Assembly: GCA_046706185.1 (NCBI GenBank)
Contig: JBJKPR010000014.1
Location: 26,715-90,714, forward strand
Length of the DNA: 64,000 nt
From: JAJZXY01 sp046706185
Lineage (GTDB): Archaea; Thermoplasmatota; Thermoplasmata; Sysuiplasmatales; Sysuiplasmataceae
Direction of reading: 5' to 3'
Shown: piece by piece, positions 1 to 8,093 of the stretch
Layout of the letters: every line of letters starts with the position of its first letter
Numbering within the stretch: position 1 is the first letter of the stretch
Notes under the pieces: model-generated
What the model saw: only the letters and a program-made list of their open reading frames with translations
Database searches by the model: none
What the model was told of the DNA's origin: nothing
Position numbers and translations under genes: made by a program

Positions 1-466
1 CCTCTTTCTCTATCCTCGTAAGCCAGATGAACTCTGTCCCCCCGCCGCCCTTCAGCCCGTATCTTGCCGCTGCCTTGAATGGATCCGTCCTTGTGACGGA
101 AAGTCCCCTCATCCCCCGCTCCGTGAGCCTGCTGAATATTGCAAATGCTCTGTCAGGCCTCTCCTCCCTGACCATTATGGAATCACCTTCAGACAGGTCT
201 GCGTTCAGCCTCGACCTGTCGTCCGGTTGGGTGAGCACGACGCCAAGCATTCTCTGCAGCTCGATCCTCTTCATTTCTACCGACTGCTGTATCATGTTCT
301 TCCTTGTCTTTGCAAGTATCAGCAGCTCATGCGGCGAATAGGACCTGCCGCCAATGGAAAGAACCTCGCTCCAGACCTCATTCAACGCCTCCTCATAACC
401 TTTCAGGAACCCTTTGGCGTAGTCCTCTCTTTCACCCATGATCAGAACCAGCTCTTCAATCTCCAT
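1..466 (-). CDS. DUF835-like protein, partial (3' end beyond window)
   Basis: I translated this by hand from the minus strand. It starts at an ATG (464-466) and stays open to base 1, giving about 155 residues. The N-terminal 80 residues are helical and charged. They are followed by a segment (SIMVREERPDRAFAIF, then RGMRGLSVTRT, RYGLKGG and EFIWLTR) that resembles the DUF835 module common in Thermoplasmata and other Euryarchaeota, often attached to signalling or coiled-coil proteins. Function is unknown. It lies 37 bases downstream of the Taw2 gene on the same strand and could be cotranscribed. The C-terminus is cut off by the window edge. Confidence 0.6.
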   Translation of the reverse strand, partial: MEIEELVLIMGEREDYAKGFLKGYEEALNEVWSEVLSIGGRSYSPHELLILAKTRKNMIQQSVEMKRIELQRMLGVVLTQPDDRSRLNADLSEGDSIMVREERPDRAFAIFSRLTERGMRGLSVTRTDPFKAAARYGLKGGGGTEFIWLTRIEKE

Positions 467-503
467 CCAATGCGGACTGTTTACTAAACTGTTTTCCACT
501 CGT

Positions 504-1544
504 TCAGCGGAGGACCTCGAGATCCATCGCCATGTGGTCAGACAGGGCCGAATATCCCTTGACCCTTCTCACAGAAAGGGTCTTCACCCTGCCGGAACAG
601 TACTTTTCAAGTATGAGCTTCATCCACTGCTCCTGCATTCCGCGCCTTACCTCCTCGTGGAAATGGATGATCGTCCCCCTCCTGCTCATCGAGAGTGCCT
701 TGGAAAGGGACATCCTCGTCCCGTCCAGGTAACCCATTATGATCCTGTCGCAATCATTCACATCCAGCTCTGCGTTTTCGATGTTGAGGGCCGTGTAAAC
801 AGGCGAAACATTGTTTGCCGCAATTGTCCTCTGCAGGTAGCCGTGGGTCTCCCGGTCCGCCTCCGCAGCGATTATCTTCCTGGGAGATCCGTGCACCGCC
901 ATGGGCATTGAAAGGTGGCCTATGCCGGCAAACATGTCAACTACCACCTCGCCAGAGCAGTCGACGGTTGACATCCTCATCCTTTCGTCATGGTTTGCTG
1001 ACGAGAACATGACCCTGGAAACGTCAAGGACGAAGCTGACCCCGTTTTCGCTGTGCACCGTCTCTCCTCCCTTTCCGTACACGAGCCTGACGGCCGGCTT
1101 CCTGTACCTTCCCTCTATCCTCCCCTCCACCACGTAGACGCTGATAGCGTGAAGAACAGCAGCATACGCCCTTCCTATCTCCTCTGCATGATCCAGCAGC
1201 CTGGCATCGAGCTTGAACAGCAGGGATCGGCCGATCATTTCCCACTTGACAGGAAGAAACTGCTTGAGATTTTCATCTATGTCCGCCTCCATGGCTGCGA
1301 GCTGCAGGGGATTGCCCGAGTATCTTCCGCTGAAGAAGGAGACGTCCGCCCGCTCGGCAGTGATATTCGCAGGAAGCTTCTCCGGCATTGACCTCAGCGG
1401 TATCAGAATGCACCCGTCGCCGGCGATGATCCTGAACCTCGTGTCAAGAAGATCGCTAGACCTGAGGTACCTCATTACCTCCGACCTCTCCTCCGGTCGG
1501 ATACGCGCAGCAGCGGCCGGGACCATGTGCCAGCATTTCATCAA
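504..1544 (-). CDS. taw2: tRNA wybutosine-synthesis protein Taw2 (TYW2/Trm5 family)
   Basis: Class I SAM-dependent enzyme. The SAM-binding loop VVVDMFAGIGHLSMP is followed by the acidic AAEADRE strand. The catalytic-site motif reads DRIIMGYLDGT, the TYW2-type MGY rather than the NLP-type motif of Trm5 m1G37 methyltransferases. Known Taw2 enzymes transfer the aminocarboxypropyl group of SAM to imidazoguanosine-37 of tRNA-Phe. At 346 residues, length is normal. A start at ATG 1526 (MVPAAAARI) would suit the TATA-like element at 1548-1562 better than the 1544 start. It is divergent from the secreted-protein gene. Trm5 identity cannot be wholly excluded. Confidence 0.8.
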   Translation of the reverse strand: MMKCWHMVPAAAARIRPEERSEVMRYLRSSDLLDTRFRIIAGDGCILIPLRSMPEKLPANITAERADVSFFSGRYSGNPLQLAAMEADIDENLKQFLPVKWEMIGRSLLFKLDARLLDHAEEIGRAYAAVLHAISVYVVEGRIEGRYRKPAVRLVYGKGGETVHSENGVSFVLDVSRVMFSSANHDERMRMSTVDCSGEVVVDMFAGIGHLSMPMAVHGSPRKIIAAEADRETHGYLQRTIAANNVSPVYTALNIENAELDVNDCDRIIMGYLDGTRMSLSKALSMSRRGTIIHFHEEVRRGMQEQWMKLILEKYCSGRVKTLSVRRVKGYSALSDHMAMDLEVLR

Positions 1545-1547
1545 CCG

Positions 1548-1562
1548 GTTTTTAATACTTAT
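1548..1562. promoter_or_regulatory. TATA-like element in the taw2/secreted-protein divergent region
   Basis: The sequence tttttaatacttatc lies in the 36-base divergent gap. It is 20-30 bases before the plus-strand ATG at 1581 and a similar distance before the alternative minus-strand ATG at 1526. This spacing fits archaeal TATA boxes that drive leaderless mRNAs. Confidence 0.45.
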
Positions 1563-1580
1563 CGGCGATTTTACGCACCG

Positions 1581-2297
1581 ATGCGCAAGACACTGGTGCT
1601 TCTCGCGGCCGCTGCGCTCCTGCTTGTTTCAGCCACGCCTGCTGCAGGAAGCTCCGGGGGCTATCAGCAGTACGCCAACACTGTCGTCACAGTCATCAAG
1701 ACACCACAGCTTGCCCCGGGACAGAGCGGCCCAATCGAGATGAAGATCTTCAATCCTTTCAATCAGAGCATGACAAATGCATCGCTGAGGCTCTCGATAT
1801 ACGATTATGCAACCACAAACAGCCACTTGCCTGTAGCGGGAATACCATATTCCGAGCAGCCGGCGCTCGGCCCTTCAGGGACCGCTGCATTCCTTAACCT
1901 CACCACCCTTTCCCCGCATTCTGCGATGTATGCCAATTTCACTGTGAACACAACACAGTCCACAATGCACGGCGACTTCTTTGACACTGGCACATACTTC
2001 GTGAGCACATACCTCTCCTTCGACCTCGGAGGTATCGCACTTCGAATGGCCTCCAAGGGCTTTTTCAGCGCTTCTGAGTGGAGCAGAATACTCATCCAGA
2101 GTTCGGGTTCAACCTATCTGAATTATACCTATCTCAACGGGACCCTGGGCTTCCAGGGCATAATACCAGACACCTCTTTTACGGTCAATTCGCCGTCGCC
2201 GCTGTACCTGCTCTGGATAACAGGTGGTCTTGCTTCGGCTTTCGGAGCGGCATCTTTCCTGATGTACCGGGCTGAAAAAAGGCGCAGGCCCAGGTAG
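1581..2297 (+). CDS. Secreted, membrane-anchored protein of unknown function
   Basis: The start is placed at ATG 1581 (MRKTLVLLAAAALLLVSA), which gives a clean signal peptide. An ATG-less upstream extension in the same frame, from 1527, is less likely. The mature part of about 190 residues is rich in Ser, Thr, Asn and Tyr with several N-x-S/T sequons (for example NLTT, NFTV, NYTY). It probably folds as beta-sandwich domains of the CARDB/NEW3-like kind (VVTVIKTPQLAPGQSG, then IFNPFN). A C-terminal transmembrane helix (LYLLWITGGLASAFGAASFL) ends in RRRPR, so the bulk faces outside. The gene stop abuts the end of geranylgeranyl reductase on the other strand. Confidence 0.7.
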   Translation: MRKTLVLLAAAALLLVSATPAAGSSGGYQQYANTVVTVIKTPQLAPGQSGPIEMKIFNPFNQSMTNASLRLSIYDYATTNSHLPVAGIPYSEQPALGPSGTAAFLNLTTLSPHSAMYANFTVNTTQSTMHGDFFDTGTYFVSTYLSFDLGGIALRMASKGFFSASEWSRILIQSSGSTYLNYTYLNGTLGFQGIIPDTSFTVNSPSPLYLLWITGGLASAFGAASFLMYRAEKRRRPR

Positions 2298-3467
2298 TCA
2301 GATCAGCGCGCGTATGAGCTGCGGCGAAAAGCGCCACAGTGCCGGCTCCCTTGAAAGAAGCAGCGGCGACAGCTCCGTCGGATAATCTATATCTCCTGTG
2401 GACAGCACATCTTTTATTGGGCTCTCGTCCAGTATCCTGAAAAGCTGGTCGAGCTTCGCATCGGTCATCTGAAGGAATATCCTTCTCACAAGGGAAGCCC
2501 TTTCGAGCTCCCTGCCCACCCCCTTTCTCCACCTGCTCTCATACTGTGAAAGGTATTTCCTGGAGAGGTCCCCTGCCTGCATGGCCGATATCGCAGTCTC
2601 GGACGCCGTTCTTGCTGCCGCCATGCCTGTGAATATCCCGCCCCCGGATATCGGTTTGACCTGGCCGGCGGCATCGCCTATGAACATCACATTGTCGTCC
2701 ACCAGCCGCCCTCTGTTACCCAACGGGATCGGGCCAGCTGTCATGTTTAGGGTTTTACGCACGCCGAGCTTTTCCAGCAGCCTCCTGAAGTAGTAGTCTG
2801 CCGTGTTCGGCCCGGCTGTGATGCCCAGGCCTATCCTTGCGAACCCGCCGGCAGGTATTGACCATGCGAAAAAACCAGGAGCGACCTCTGAGCCGAAGAA
2901 AAGGCTCACAGCATCCCCCTGATCTAGCTTTCCGGCGACCGCATCTGTCTGGACACAGGAAACGATTTCCCTGAACTTAGTGAGGCCGAAGAGCCTCCCG
3001 ACGGTGGAGGAGACGCCGTCCGCGCCGACGATCAGCTTTGTCTCCACTGTCCTCTCTTCTCCCTTCTGCCTGAGCGCAACCTTCAGGCGGCTGCCGCTCC
3101 TGGCGGCTCCCGTGAACGATGTACCCAAGAGAGTCTCTGCACCCTTCCTTGCTGCCATCTCTGCCAGATGAATGTCGAGACCGCTCCTGTCTATGACGTA
3201 CCCTTTAGGCTCGCTTCCCCTGAGTGAGAGCGTGCCGCCGCCTGGGGAGACGAATTCAACGGCATCTATGATGTTGTGCCATTCCCCCAGACCGCTCATC
3301 TCGATGACCCTGGGGCTTACAAGCCCGGAGCACTGGACCGGTTTTCCAACTTCGTAGTTATCCTCAACAAGCAGGACGCTCATGCTTTCAGCCGCTTCGG
3401 CAGCGAAGGTGAGCCCTGCAGGTCCTCCGCCGACAACGATTGCGTCATAGGAAGCTTCGACAGTCAT
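2298..3467 (-). CDS. Geranylgeranyl reductase family FAD-dependent oxidoreductase
   Basis: FAD enzyme that saturates the isoprenoid chains of archaeal membrane lipids (digeranylgeranylglycerophospholipid reductase family). The N-terminus has the Rossmann dinucleotide motif AIVVGGGPAGL. KPVQCSGLVSPRV follows at about residue 43, and the second FAD-binding motif MFIGDAAGQVKPISGGG is near residue 265. Length (389) is typical. It lies 30 bases downstream of the di-iron protein on the same strand, with no obvious promoter between, so the two are probably cotranscribed. The same family includes reductases of menaquinone and other polyprenyl substrates, so lipid specificity is inferred. Confidence 0.85.
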   Translation of the reverse strand: MTVEASYDAIVVGGGPAGLTFAAEAAESMSVLLVEDNYEVGKPVQCSGLVSPRVIEMSGLGEWHNIIDAVEFVSPGGGTLSLRGSEPKGYVIDRSGLDIHLAEMAARKGAETLLGTSFTGAARSGSRLKVALRQKGEERTVETKLIVGADGVSSTVGRLFGLTKFREIVSCVQTDAVAGKLDQGDAVSLFFGSEVAPGFFAWSIPAGGFARIGLGITAGPNTADYYFRRLLEKLGVRKTLNMTAGPIPLGNRGRLVDDNVMFIGDAAGQVKPISGGGIFTGMAAARTASETAISAMQAGDLSRKYLSQYESRWRKGVGRELERASLVRRIFLQMTDAKLDQLFRILDESPIKDVLSTGDIDYPTELSPLLLSREPALWRFSPQLIRALI

Positions 3468-3497
3468 GTTACCACTCCGTGCACAATACTGGTGACT

Positions 3498-4526
3498 TCA
3501 GAATACAGGCACTATTTCATCGCCGTCGACGTCGCCGACATCATCCCCGCTGATGCCGAGTTCGGGTATTTCAGGCAGCTTCACCCCATACCGCTTCAGG
3601 GATGAGCCCACCTTCATGACCGCTGACCTCCACGCCTCCTCCTTCTCGGAAATAAGTGGTATGCCCAGCCCCGCGTCCCTCGCTATATCCTCCATCTTCT
3701 GGTTCACATTCTCGAAGTAGTGTGGAAGCTTCCAGAACGTGTTGGATTTGGTGGGAAGCTTGTAGGTTATCAGTGAAAGGAAGATGAAGCCCGCCTTTAT
3801 CTGCCTGGTCACGAGCCTTTTCCTCTCCTCATTCATCTTCGATGCACCATCAGACATGACAAGCTGAGTGAATGCATAGTGCCTTGTCTCATCCACTGCT
3901 ATGTTTCTGAACGCTTCCTTGAAGGTCGCTATCTTTGTGTTTTTGGACATCTGTGTGAAAACGGTGGTCGCTGCAGCCTCTCCCATCATGAACGATGTGA
4001 ACAGCACGTCAGTCGAGTACTTGTTGTACGATTCCAGATATGCCTTCCAGTACCTTGCACCGTTGTACCAAGTCCACAATATGTTTGCTCTCGCCCTCGC
4101 CTCCAGATCATCCTTCGGCCTGAAGTTCATTGGAAAACCGGGGCAGAGTTTGTTTATGCACATCCCGCAGATTATGTTGTGCCTGTTCTCATCGTATGCT
4201 ATCGTGTTCAGGAGACATCGCACGGCTGTTTTTTCCTTGAGTTCATGTGCCTTGACAACAGCGTAGGAGAAGACCGGGTTGGCATTGTCAAAAGTTGAGA
4301 GGAGCGCCCACCAGTAGGCCATCGCGAGCCTCTCCTTGTTGTCGAGGCCGGTGATTATTTCGTCGAGCTTTTTCCAGTCCAGCTTCTCCTCATCCCACTG
4401 CTCCCTTTTTGAACGAGAGTAAAGCCTCCACTCGAGGTCATTTCTGAATTCCCAGTCGGCAGGGTATATGTTGTTCGGCGGGAACTCCGGCAGCTCGATA
4501 TTGTCTACCTCTTTCCCTTCCTTCAT
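3498..4526 (-). CDS. R2-like ferritin-superfamily di-iron protein
   Basis: 342 residues, helical, with two E-x-x-H motifs (YDENRH, E113/H116; VDETRH, E213/H216). E183 (MGEAAAT) and D80 (TFDNAN) are candidate ligands. The ligand spacing (33, 3, 67, 30, 3) resembles ribonucleotide reductase R2 and R2-like ligand-binding oxidases. C120 occupies the position four residues after the first His where class Ia R2 has its radical tyrosine, so a normal R2 role is unlikely. It probably uses O2 to oxidise or hydroxylate an unknown substrate. It has its own TATA-like promoter and is followed by geranylgeranyl reductase. Crotonase genes lie divergently upstream. Confidence 0.7.
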   Translation of the reverse strand: MKEGKEVDNIELPEFPPNNIYPADWEFRNDLEWRLYSRSKREQWDEEKLDWKKLDEIITGLDNKERLAMAYWWALLSTFDNANPVFSYAVVKAHELKEKTAVRCLLNTIAYDENRHNIICGMCINKLCPGFPMNFRPKDDLEARARANILWTWYNGARYWKAYLESYNKYSTDVLFTSFMMGEAAATTVFTQMSKNTKIATFKEAFRNIAVDETRHYAFTQLVMSDGASKMNEERKRLVTRQIKAGFIFLSLITYKLPTKSNTFWKLPHYFENVNQKMEDIARDAGLGIPLISEKEEAWRSAVMKVGSSLKRYGVKLPEIPELGISGDDVGDVDGDEIVPVF

Positions 4527-4549
4527 CTCATCCCGGTATAGTGCACTGC

Positions 4550-4563
4550 CTCTTATTTAAGAG
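4550..4563 (-). promoter_or_regulatory. TATA-like promoter of the di-iron/GGR operon
   Basis: On the minus strand this reads CTCTTAAATAAGAG, centred 30 bases before the ATG at 4526. It is also a near-palindrome, so a bound regulator is possible. The spacing suggests a leaderless or very short leader transcript. Confidence 0.5.
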
Positions 4564-4642
4564 TGGCCGGGTGACAGTGTCGCGCAATGGCATGGTATAC
4601 TGTTAGATACCTGTAATCCCTTCAAGTGGCAAGTGTTTTCGA

Positions 4643-5410
4643 ATGACCGGAACGGTTGAACTGGAAAGAAGAGGGAAGGTTGCCATCATCCGTCTCAACA
4701 GGCCTGGAAAGCTGAATTCCATCAACACAGAGATGGTGAGCGACATTGTCTGTGCTTTCGATTCGCTTGAAAAGGACAGCGGTGTCAGGGCTGTCATAGT
4801 TACTGGAAACGGAAAGGCATTCTCTGCCGGTGCCGACGTCCTCGAGATGTCAGCGATGGCTGTCAGCGAAGTGGCCAGGGAAGGGCACCTACCCCTGTGG
4901 AACAGAATTCGAACATTCAGGAAGCCCTTGATCGCAGCGCTCAACGGGCTCGCGGCAGGGGGTGGCCTCGAACTCGCGATGGCGTGTGACATTGCGATAG
5001 CATCGAGGAGTGCGATGGTGGGCCAGACAGAGATCAACCTCGGCATAATGCCTGGTGCAGGGGGAACACAGCGACTGGCTAGGGCCGTCGGAAAGCAGAG
5101 GGCTATGGAAATGGTACTGACGGGAAAGCTCATAACAGCGGAAGAGGCGGTGGAATGCGGCCTGGTTCTCAGGACAGTGGATGGTGAAGCGCTTCTGGAA
5201 GAGGCACTGAAGGTCGCTGAATCGGTGTGCTCACATCCTGCGTTCGCTGTAGAACTCGCAAAGGAAAGCATTAACGCAGCGTTTGAGACACTGCTGCAGC
5301 AGGGGCTTGACTTCGAACGGAGAGACTTCTGCATCTCCATTTCACAGAAAGAAGGGGTGGAGGGCATGAAGGCATTCATCGAAAAGAGAAAACCGGAGTG
5401 GGCAGAATGA
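4643..5410 (+). CDS. Enoyl-CoA hydratase/crotonase family (PaaF/FadB-like)
   Basis: 255 residues with complete crotonase features: RPGKLNSIN near the N-terminus, the oxyanion-hole segment AFSAGADVLEM, NGLAAGGGLELA, and both catalytic glutamates in the expected contexts (GQTEINLGIMPGAGGT and AMEMVLTG). It should hydrate trans-2-enoyl-CoA. Its stop overlaps the next crotonase by 4 bases (ATGA), so the two are translationally coupled. The start ATG 4643 is preceded by a weak AT-rich region. Chain-length or substrate preference cannot be read from sequence. Confidence 0.85.
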   Translation: MTGTVELERRGKVAIIRLNRPGKLNSINTEMVSDIVCAFDSLEKDSGVRAVIVTGNGKAFSAGADVLEMSAMAVSEVAREGHLPLWNRIRTFRKPLIAALNGLAAGGGLELAMACDIAIASRSAMVGQTEINLGIMPGAGGTQRLARAVGKQRAMEMVLTGKLITAEEAVECGLVLRTVDGEALLEEALKVAESVCSHPAFAVELAKESINAAFETLLQQGLDFERRDFCISISQKEGVEGMKAFIEKRKPEWAE

Positions 5411-6162
5411 GCTTCGTTGAATGCGAGAGGCAGGGAAGCGTCACGCTACTCCGCCTCAACAGGCCGGAGAAGCTGAACGCGCTGAACCGACAGATGAGGA
5501 TCGAGCTGATCAGTGAACTCGTGAGTGCAAATGCAGATGATGAAACACGATGCGTTGTTCTGACCGGTAATGGAAAGGGATTCTGTGTCGGCGCAGACCT
5601 CGATTCCGCTGAATCGGATTTCGGAAATGACCTTGCTGACACATTCCACCCTGCCATGGAGGAAATGCGCTTTGGCAGGAAGATATTCATAAGCGCCGTC
5701 AACGGCGTTGCTGCTGGTGCAGGCATAAGCATTGCGCTTGCCGCAGACATAAGGTACTGCTCAAGGAACTCACGGTTCGTCACTGCATTTCACAAGATTG
5801 GGCTCGCCCCCGACACAGGACTGTCATTCCTTCTGCCCAGGCTTATGCCAGCTGCAAAGGCAGCGGAGTTGCTGCTCACAGGCGGGGAGCTTAGCTCTTC
5901 GGAGGTAGACGGATACGGCCTATTCCATTCTGTGGAGGATCCGCTTGCCGAAGCGATGGGGAAGGCCAGGGAGGTGTCATCGGGGCCGTTCCTTTCATAC
6001 GTGCAGAGCAAGAAGCTCATAAACAGGTCGATCTTCTGCGGTGCGAATTCCTTCCTCGCCGTGGAGGCAGAGGTGCAGCGAGCTCTCGGCTCTTCCTCGG
6101 ATTTTGATGAGGGGAGGAAAGCTTTCAAGGAGAAAAGGACACCTTCCTTCACTGGAAGGTGA
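5407..6162 (+). CDS. Crotonase-family isomerase (PaaG-like)
   Basis: The start is ATG 5407, in the ATGA overlap with the upstream crotonase. 251 residues. The oxyanion segments (FCVGADLDSAE, NGVAAGAGISIA) are present, but the glutamate of classical hydratases is replaced by the motif FHKIGLAPDTG. That F-x-K-I-G-L-x-P-D-x-G pattern is typical of PaaG-type isomerases, where the Asp acts as base. The likely role is an epoxyphenylacetyl-CoA or delta3-delta2-enoyl-CoA isomerisation rather than hydration. It pairs with the preceding hydratase as in paaF-paaG, although no other paa gene is visible except a possible di-iron oxygenase next door. Confidence 0.75.
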   Translation: MSFVECERQGSVTLLRLNRPEKLNALNRQMRIELISELVSANADDETRCVVLTGNGKGFCVGADLDSAESDFGNDLADTFHPAMEEMRFGRKIFISAVNGVAAGAGISIALAADIRYCSRNSRFVTAFHKIGLAPDTGLSFLLPRLMPAAKAAELLLTGGELSSSEVDGYGLFHSVEDPLAEAMGKAREVSSGPFLSYVQSKKLINRSIFCGANSFLAVEAEVQRALGSSSDFDEGRKAFKEKRTPSFTGR

Positions 6163-6247
6163 TGCCATGTGGCCCGAGCCGTGCCGCCTGGAACTGAAGT
6201 GAATATATGATGACAGCACCGGGCGGATGAGATTCTGCAGAGGGAGA

Positions 6248-6490
6248 TCAGATGATCCCGAAATAGAACAGAAGGGCGGCGGCGACCAGTATGACGATGA
6301 GGATCACAATTATAAGCGCCGGATCGGTGCCCTTCTTTTTTTGCACCGCCGCCTTCTGCTGTTCTGCAATCTCCTCCTCGGTCATTGGCTCAATGCCGAT
6401 GAGCCTGTCAAGCTCGTCCACCCACTCGTCCAGGGCGTCCTTCTTCTCCTCGCCTGCCCCGTCCTTCTCCGGTTCTGCAGAGGAACTCAT
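6248..6490 (-). CDS. Small tail-anchored membrane protein
   Basis: 80 residues: an acidic, soluble N-terminal part (about residues 1-52, LDEWVDELDRLIGIEP then EEEIAEQQ) followed by a single hydrophobic C-terminal helix (ALIIVILIVILVAAALLFYF). The orientation should leave the N-terminal part in the cytoplasm. Its ATG overlaps the transaldolase stop (ATGA), placing it last in the transketolase-transaldolase operon. I do not recognise a family. The coupling suggests it could attach a pathway enzyme to the membrane, but that is a guess. Confidence 0.65.
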   Translation of the reverse strand: MSSSAEPEKDGAGEEKKDALDEWVDELDRLIGIEPMTEEEIAEQQKAAVQKKKGTDPALIIVILIVILVAAALLFYFGII

Positions 6491-7131
6491 TTCGGAACTC
6501 TCTCCCAGTCCTTGAGGAACCGTTCGAGGCCTATGTCTGTTAGCGGATGCCTGAGCATAGACTTGAGCACGGAGAAGGGCAGTGTTGCAACGGCGGCTCC
6601 AAGCTTCGCGGCCTGCACCACATGCACTGGGTGTCGAACGCTGGCCACGAGTACTTCAGTGCGGTAGCTGTAATTCGAATACGTTGTAACTATGTCGCTT
6701 ATGATCTGCATTCCCTCGTTTCCAACATCATCCAGCCTGCCTATGAACGGGCTGACGTAGGCGGCACCCGCCTTAGCGGCAAGGAGCGCCTGATTCGGGG
6801 AGAACACGAGTGTCACGTTCGTCCTTATAGACTCGGACGAAAGTGTCTTCGTTGCCCTCAGACCATCGGCCGTCATAGGGACCTTCACAACGATCCTTCT
6901 GTTCAACTTCGCAAGGGCGCGGCCCTCCTTCAGCATGCCCTCGTAGTCCGTGCTGACGACTTCGGCGCTAACCGGGCCGTCCACTATGCTGCAAACCTCC
7001 TTCAGCACATCCTCGAATTTCCTTCCTTCCTTGGAAACAAGGGACGGGTTTGTTGTAACACCGTCTATCACTCCCCAGCTCCATGCAGTCCTGATCTCTT
7101 CAATATTGGCAGTGTCGATGAAAAGTTTCGT
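6487..7131 (-). CDS. tal: Transaldolase (TalA/FSA-type small class)
   Basis: Small transaldolase/fructose-6-phosphate aldolase family member of the non-oxidative pentose phosphate pathway. The Schiff-base lysine lies in RIVVKVPMT, and GVTTNPSLVSKEG and ASVRHPVHV are also seen. The conserved first strand, FIDTANIEEIRTAW, is encoded upstream of the first standard start (GTG 7071). The only codon that fits the family N-terminus is ACG at 7129-7131, within TAACG at the stop of the preceding gene. I therefore extend the gene to 7131 (214 residues, the usual length). The ACG start is either real or a base error for TAATG. The downstream tail-anchored gene overlaps by 4 bases. Confidence 0.85.
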   Translation of the reverse strand, partial: TKLFIDTANIEEIRTAWSWGVIDGVTTNPSLVSKEGRKFEDVLKEVCSIVDGPVSAEVVSTDYEGMLKEGRALAKLNRRIVVKVPMTADGLRATKTLSSESIRTNVTLVFSPNQALLAAKAGAAYVSPFIGRLDDVGNEGMQIISDIVTTYSNYSYRTEVLVASVRHPVHVVQAAKLGAAVATLPFSVLKSMLRHPLTDIGLERFLKDWERVPK

Positions 7132-8093
7132 TATCTCAGCCTCTTCTTTGTGTTAACAGTTTTGACTGCGGCCCTGGCTATCTCGGTGGATGAAAGCCCG
7201 TACTTCACCAGCAGCTCACCCGCCTCTCCTGATTCGCCAAACGTATCCTTTGTGCCGACCTTGGTCACAGGCACGGGGTAGCTGGATGCGACTTCGGAGC
7301 ACACGGCATCCCCAAGGCCGTTGATTACGTTGTGCTCCTCAACAGTCACTATCGCTCCTGTCTTTCTTGCGAACGCATTCACTGTGTCGCTGTCCAGAGG
7401 TTTGATTGTGCTCATGTTGACCACGGATGCATCAACCCCGTCAGCAGCAAGCTGTTTTGCCGCCTCCAGGCAGGTGTGGACCATCTGTCCGCAGCCAATG
7501 AGTGTAACATCTGCCCCTTCTCTCAGCACTGACGCCTTACCGAGTGAGAAGTCGATCCCTTCTTCCAGTACGGGGGGGACATCCGCGCGTCCGAAGCGCA
7601 TGTATGCCGGCCCCTTGAACGACGCAAGTGCGTATGTTGCCTGATATGTCTCCCTTGCGTCTGCGGGAACAACAACGGTCATGTTGGGAAGACCTCGCAT
7701 AAGACCGACATCCTCAAGCATCTGGTGCGTCGCACCATCGGGACCGACAGAGAGCCCGGCGTGACTCGCCACTATCTTCACATTGGACCTCGGATATGCT
7801 ATCGACTGCCTGATCTGGTTGTACGTCAGCCCGGTAAGGAAGACAGCGAACGATGATGCAAAGACAAGTTTGCCTGCCATGGCAAGACCTGCTGCCGTCG
7901 TCACCATATTCGCCTCCGATACACCGCAGTTGAAAAAACGTTGAGGGTACGCCTTCCCGAACTCCGCCGTTCTCGTTGAAACGGAAAGGTCAGCATCAAG
8001 AACCACAACGTTATTGTTCACTGCCCCAAGCTCTACCAAGGCGCGCCCGTACTCCTTCCTCTGGCTCTCAAGCTTGACGGATGATGTGCTCAT
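7131..8093 (-). CDS. tktB: Transketolase, C-terminal subunit
   Basis: 320 residues covering the pyrimidine-binding and C-terminal domains of a split archaeal transketolase. Visible motifs are CGVSEANMVTTAAGLA (with the thiamine-activating Glu), SHAGLSVGPDGATHQ and VTVEEHNVINGLG. With the N-terminal subunit it moves two-carbon units between sugar phosphates. Its start overlaps the tktA stop by 4 bases (ATGA). Its TAA overlaps the apparent transaldolase start by one base. Confidence 0.9.
   Translation of the reverse strand: MSTSSVKLESQRKEYGRALVELGAVNNNVVVLDADLSVSTRTAEFGKAYPQRFFNCGVSEANMVTTAAGLAMAGKLVFASSFAVFLTGLTYNQIRQSIAYPRSNVKIVASHAGLSVGPDGATHQMLEDVGLMRGLPNMTVVVPADARETYQATYALASFKGPAYMRFGRADVPPVLEEGIDFSLGKASVLREGADVTLIGCGQMVHTCLEAAKQLAADGVDASVVNMSTIKPLDSDTVNAFARKTGAIVTVEEHNVINGLGDAVCSEVASSYPVPVTKVGTKDTFGESGEAGELLVKYGLSSTEIARAAVKTVNTKKRLR

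Noticed and set aside
504..1544. Trm5 tRNA m1G37 methyltransferase
   Set aside because: The active-site motif is MGY, as in TYW2/Taw2, not the N-L/P-P type of Trm5.
3498..4526. Class Ia ribonucleotide reductase small subunit
   Set aside because: The radical tyrosine position is Cys, no large-subunit gene is near, and the neighbours are lipid and acyl-CoA enzymes.
4603..5379. 258-codon minus-strand frame opposite the first crotonase
   Set aside because: Ser/Ala-rich shadow of a complete enoyl-CoA hydratase.
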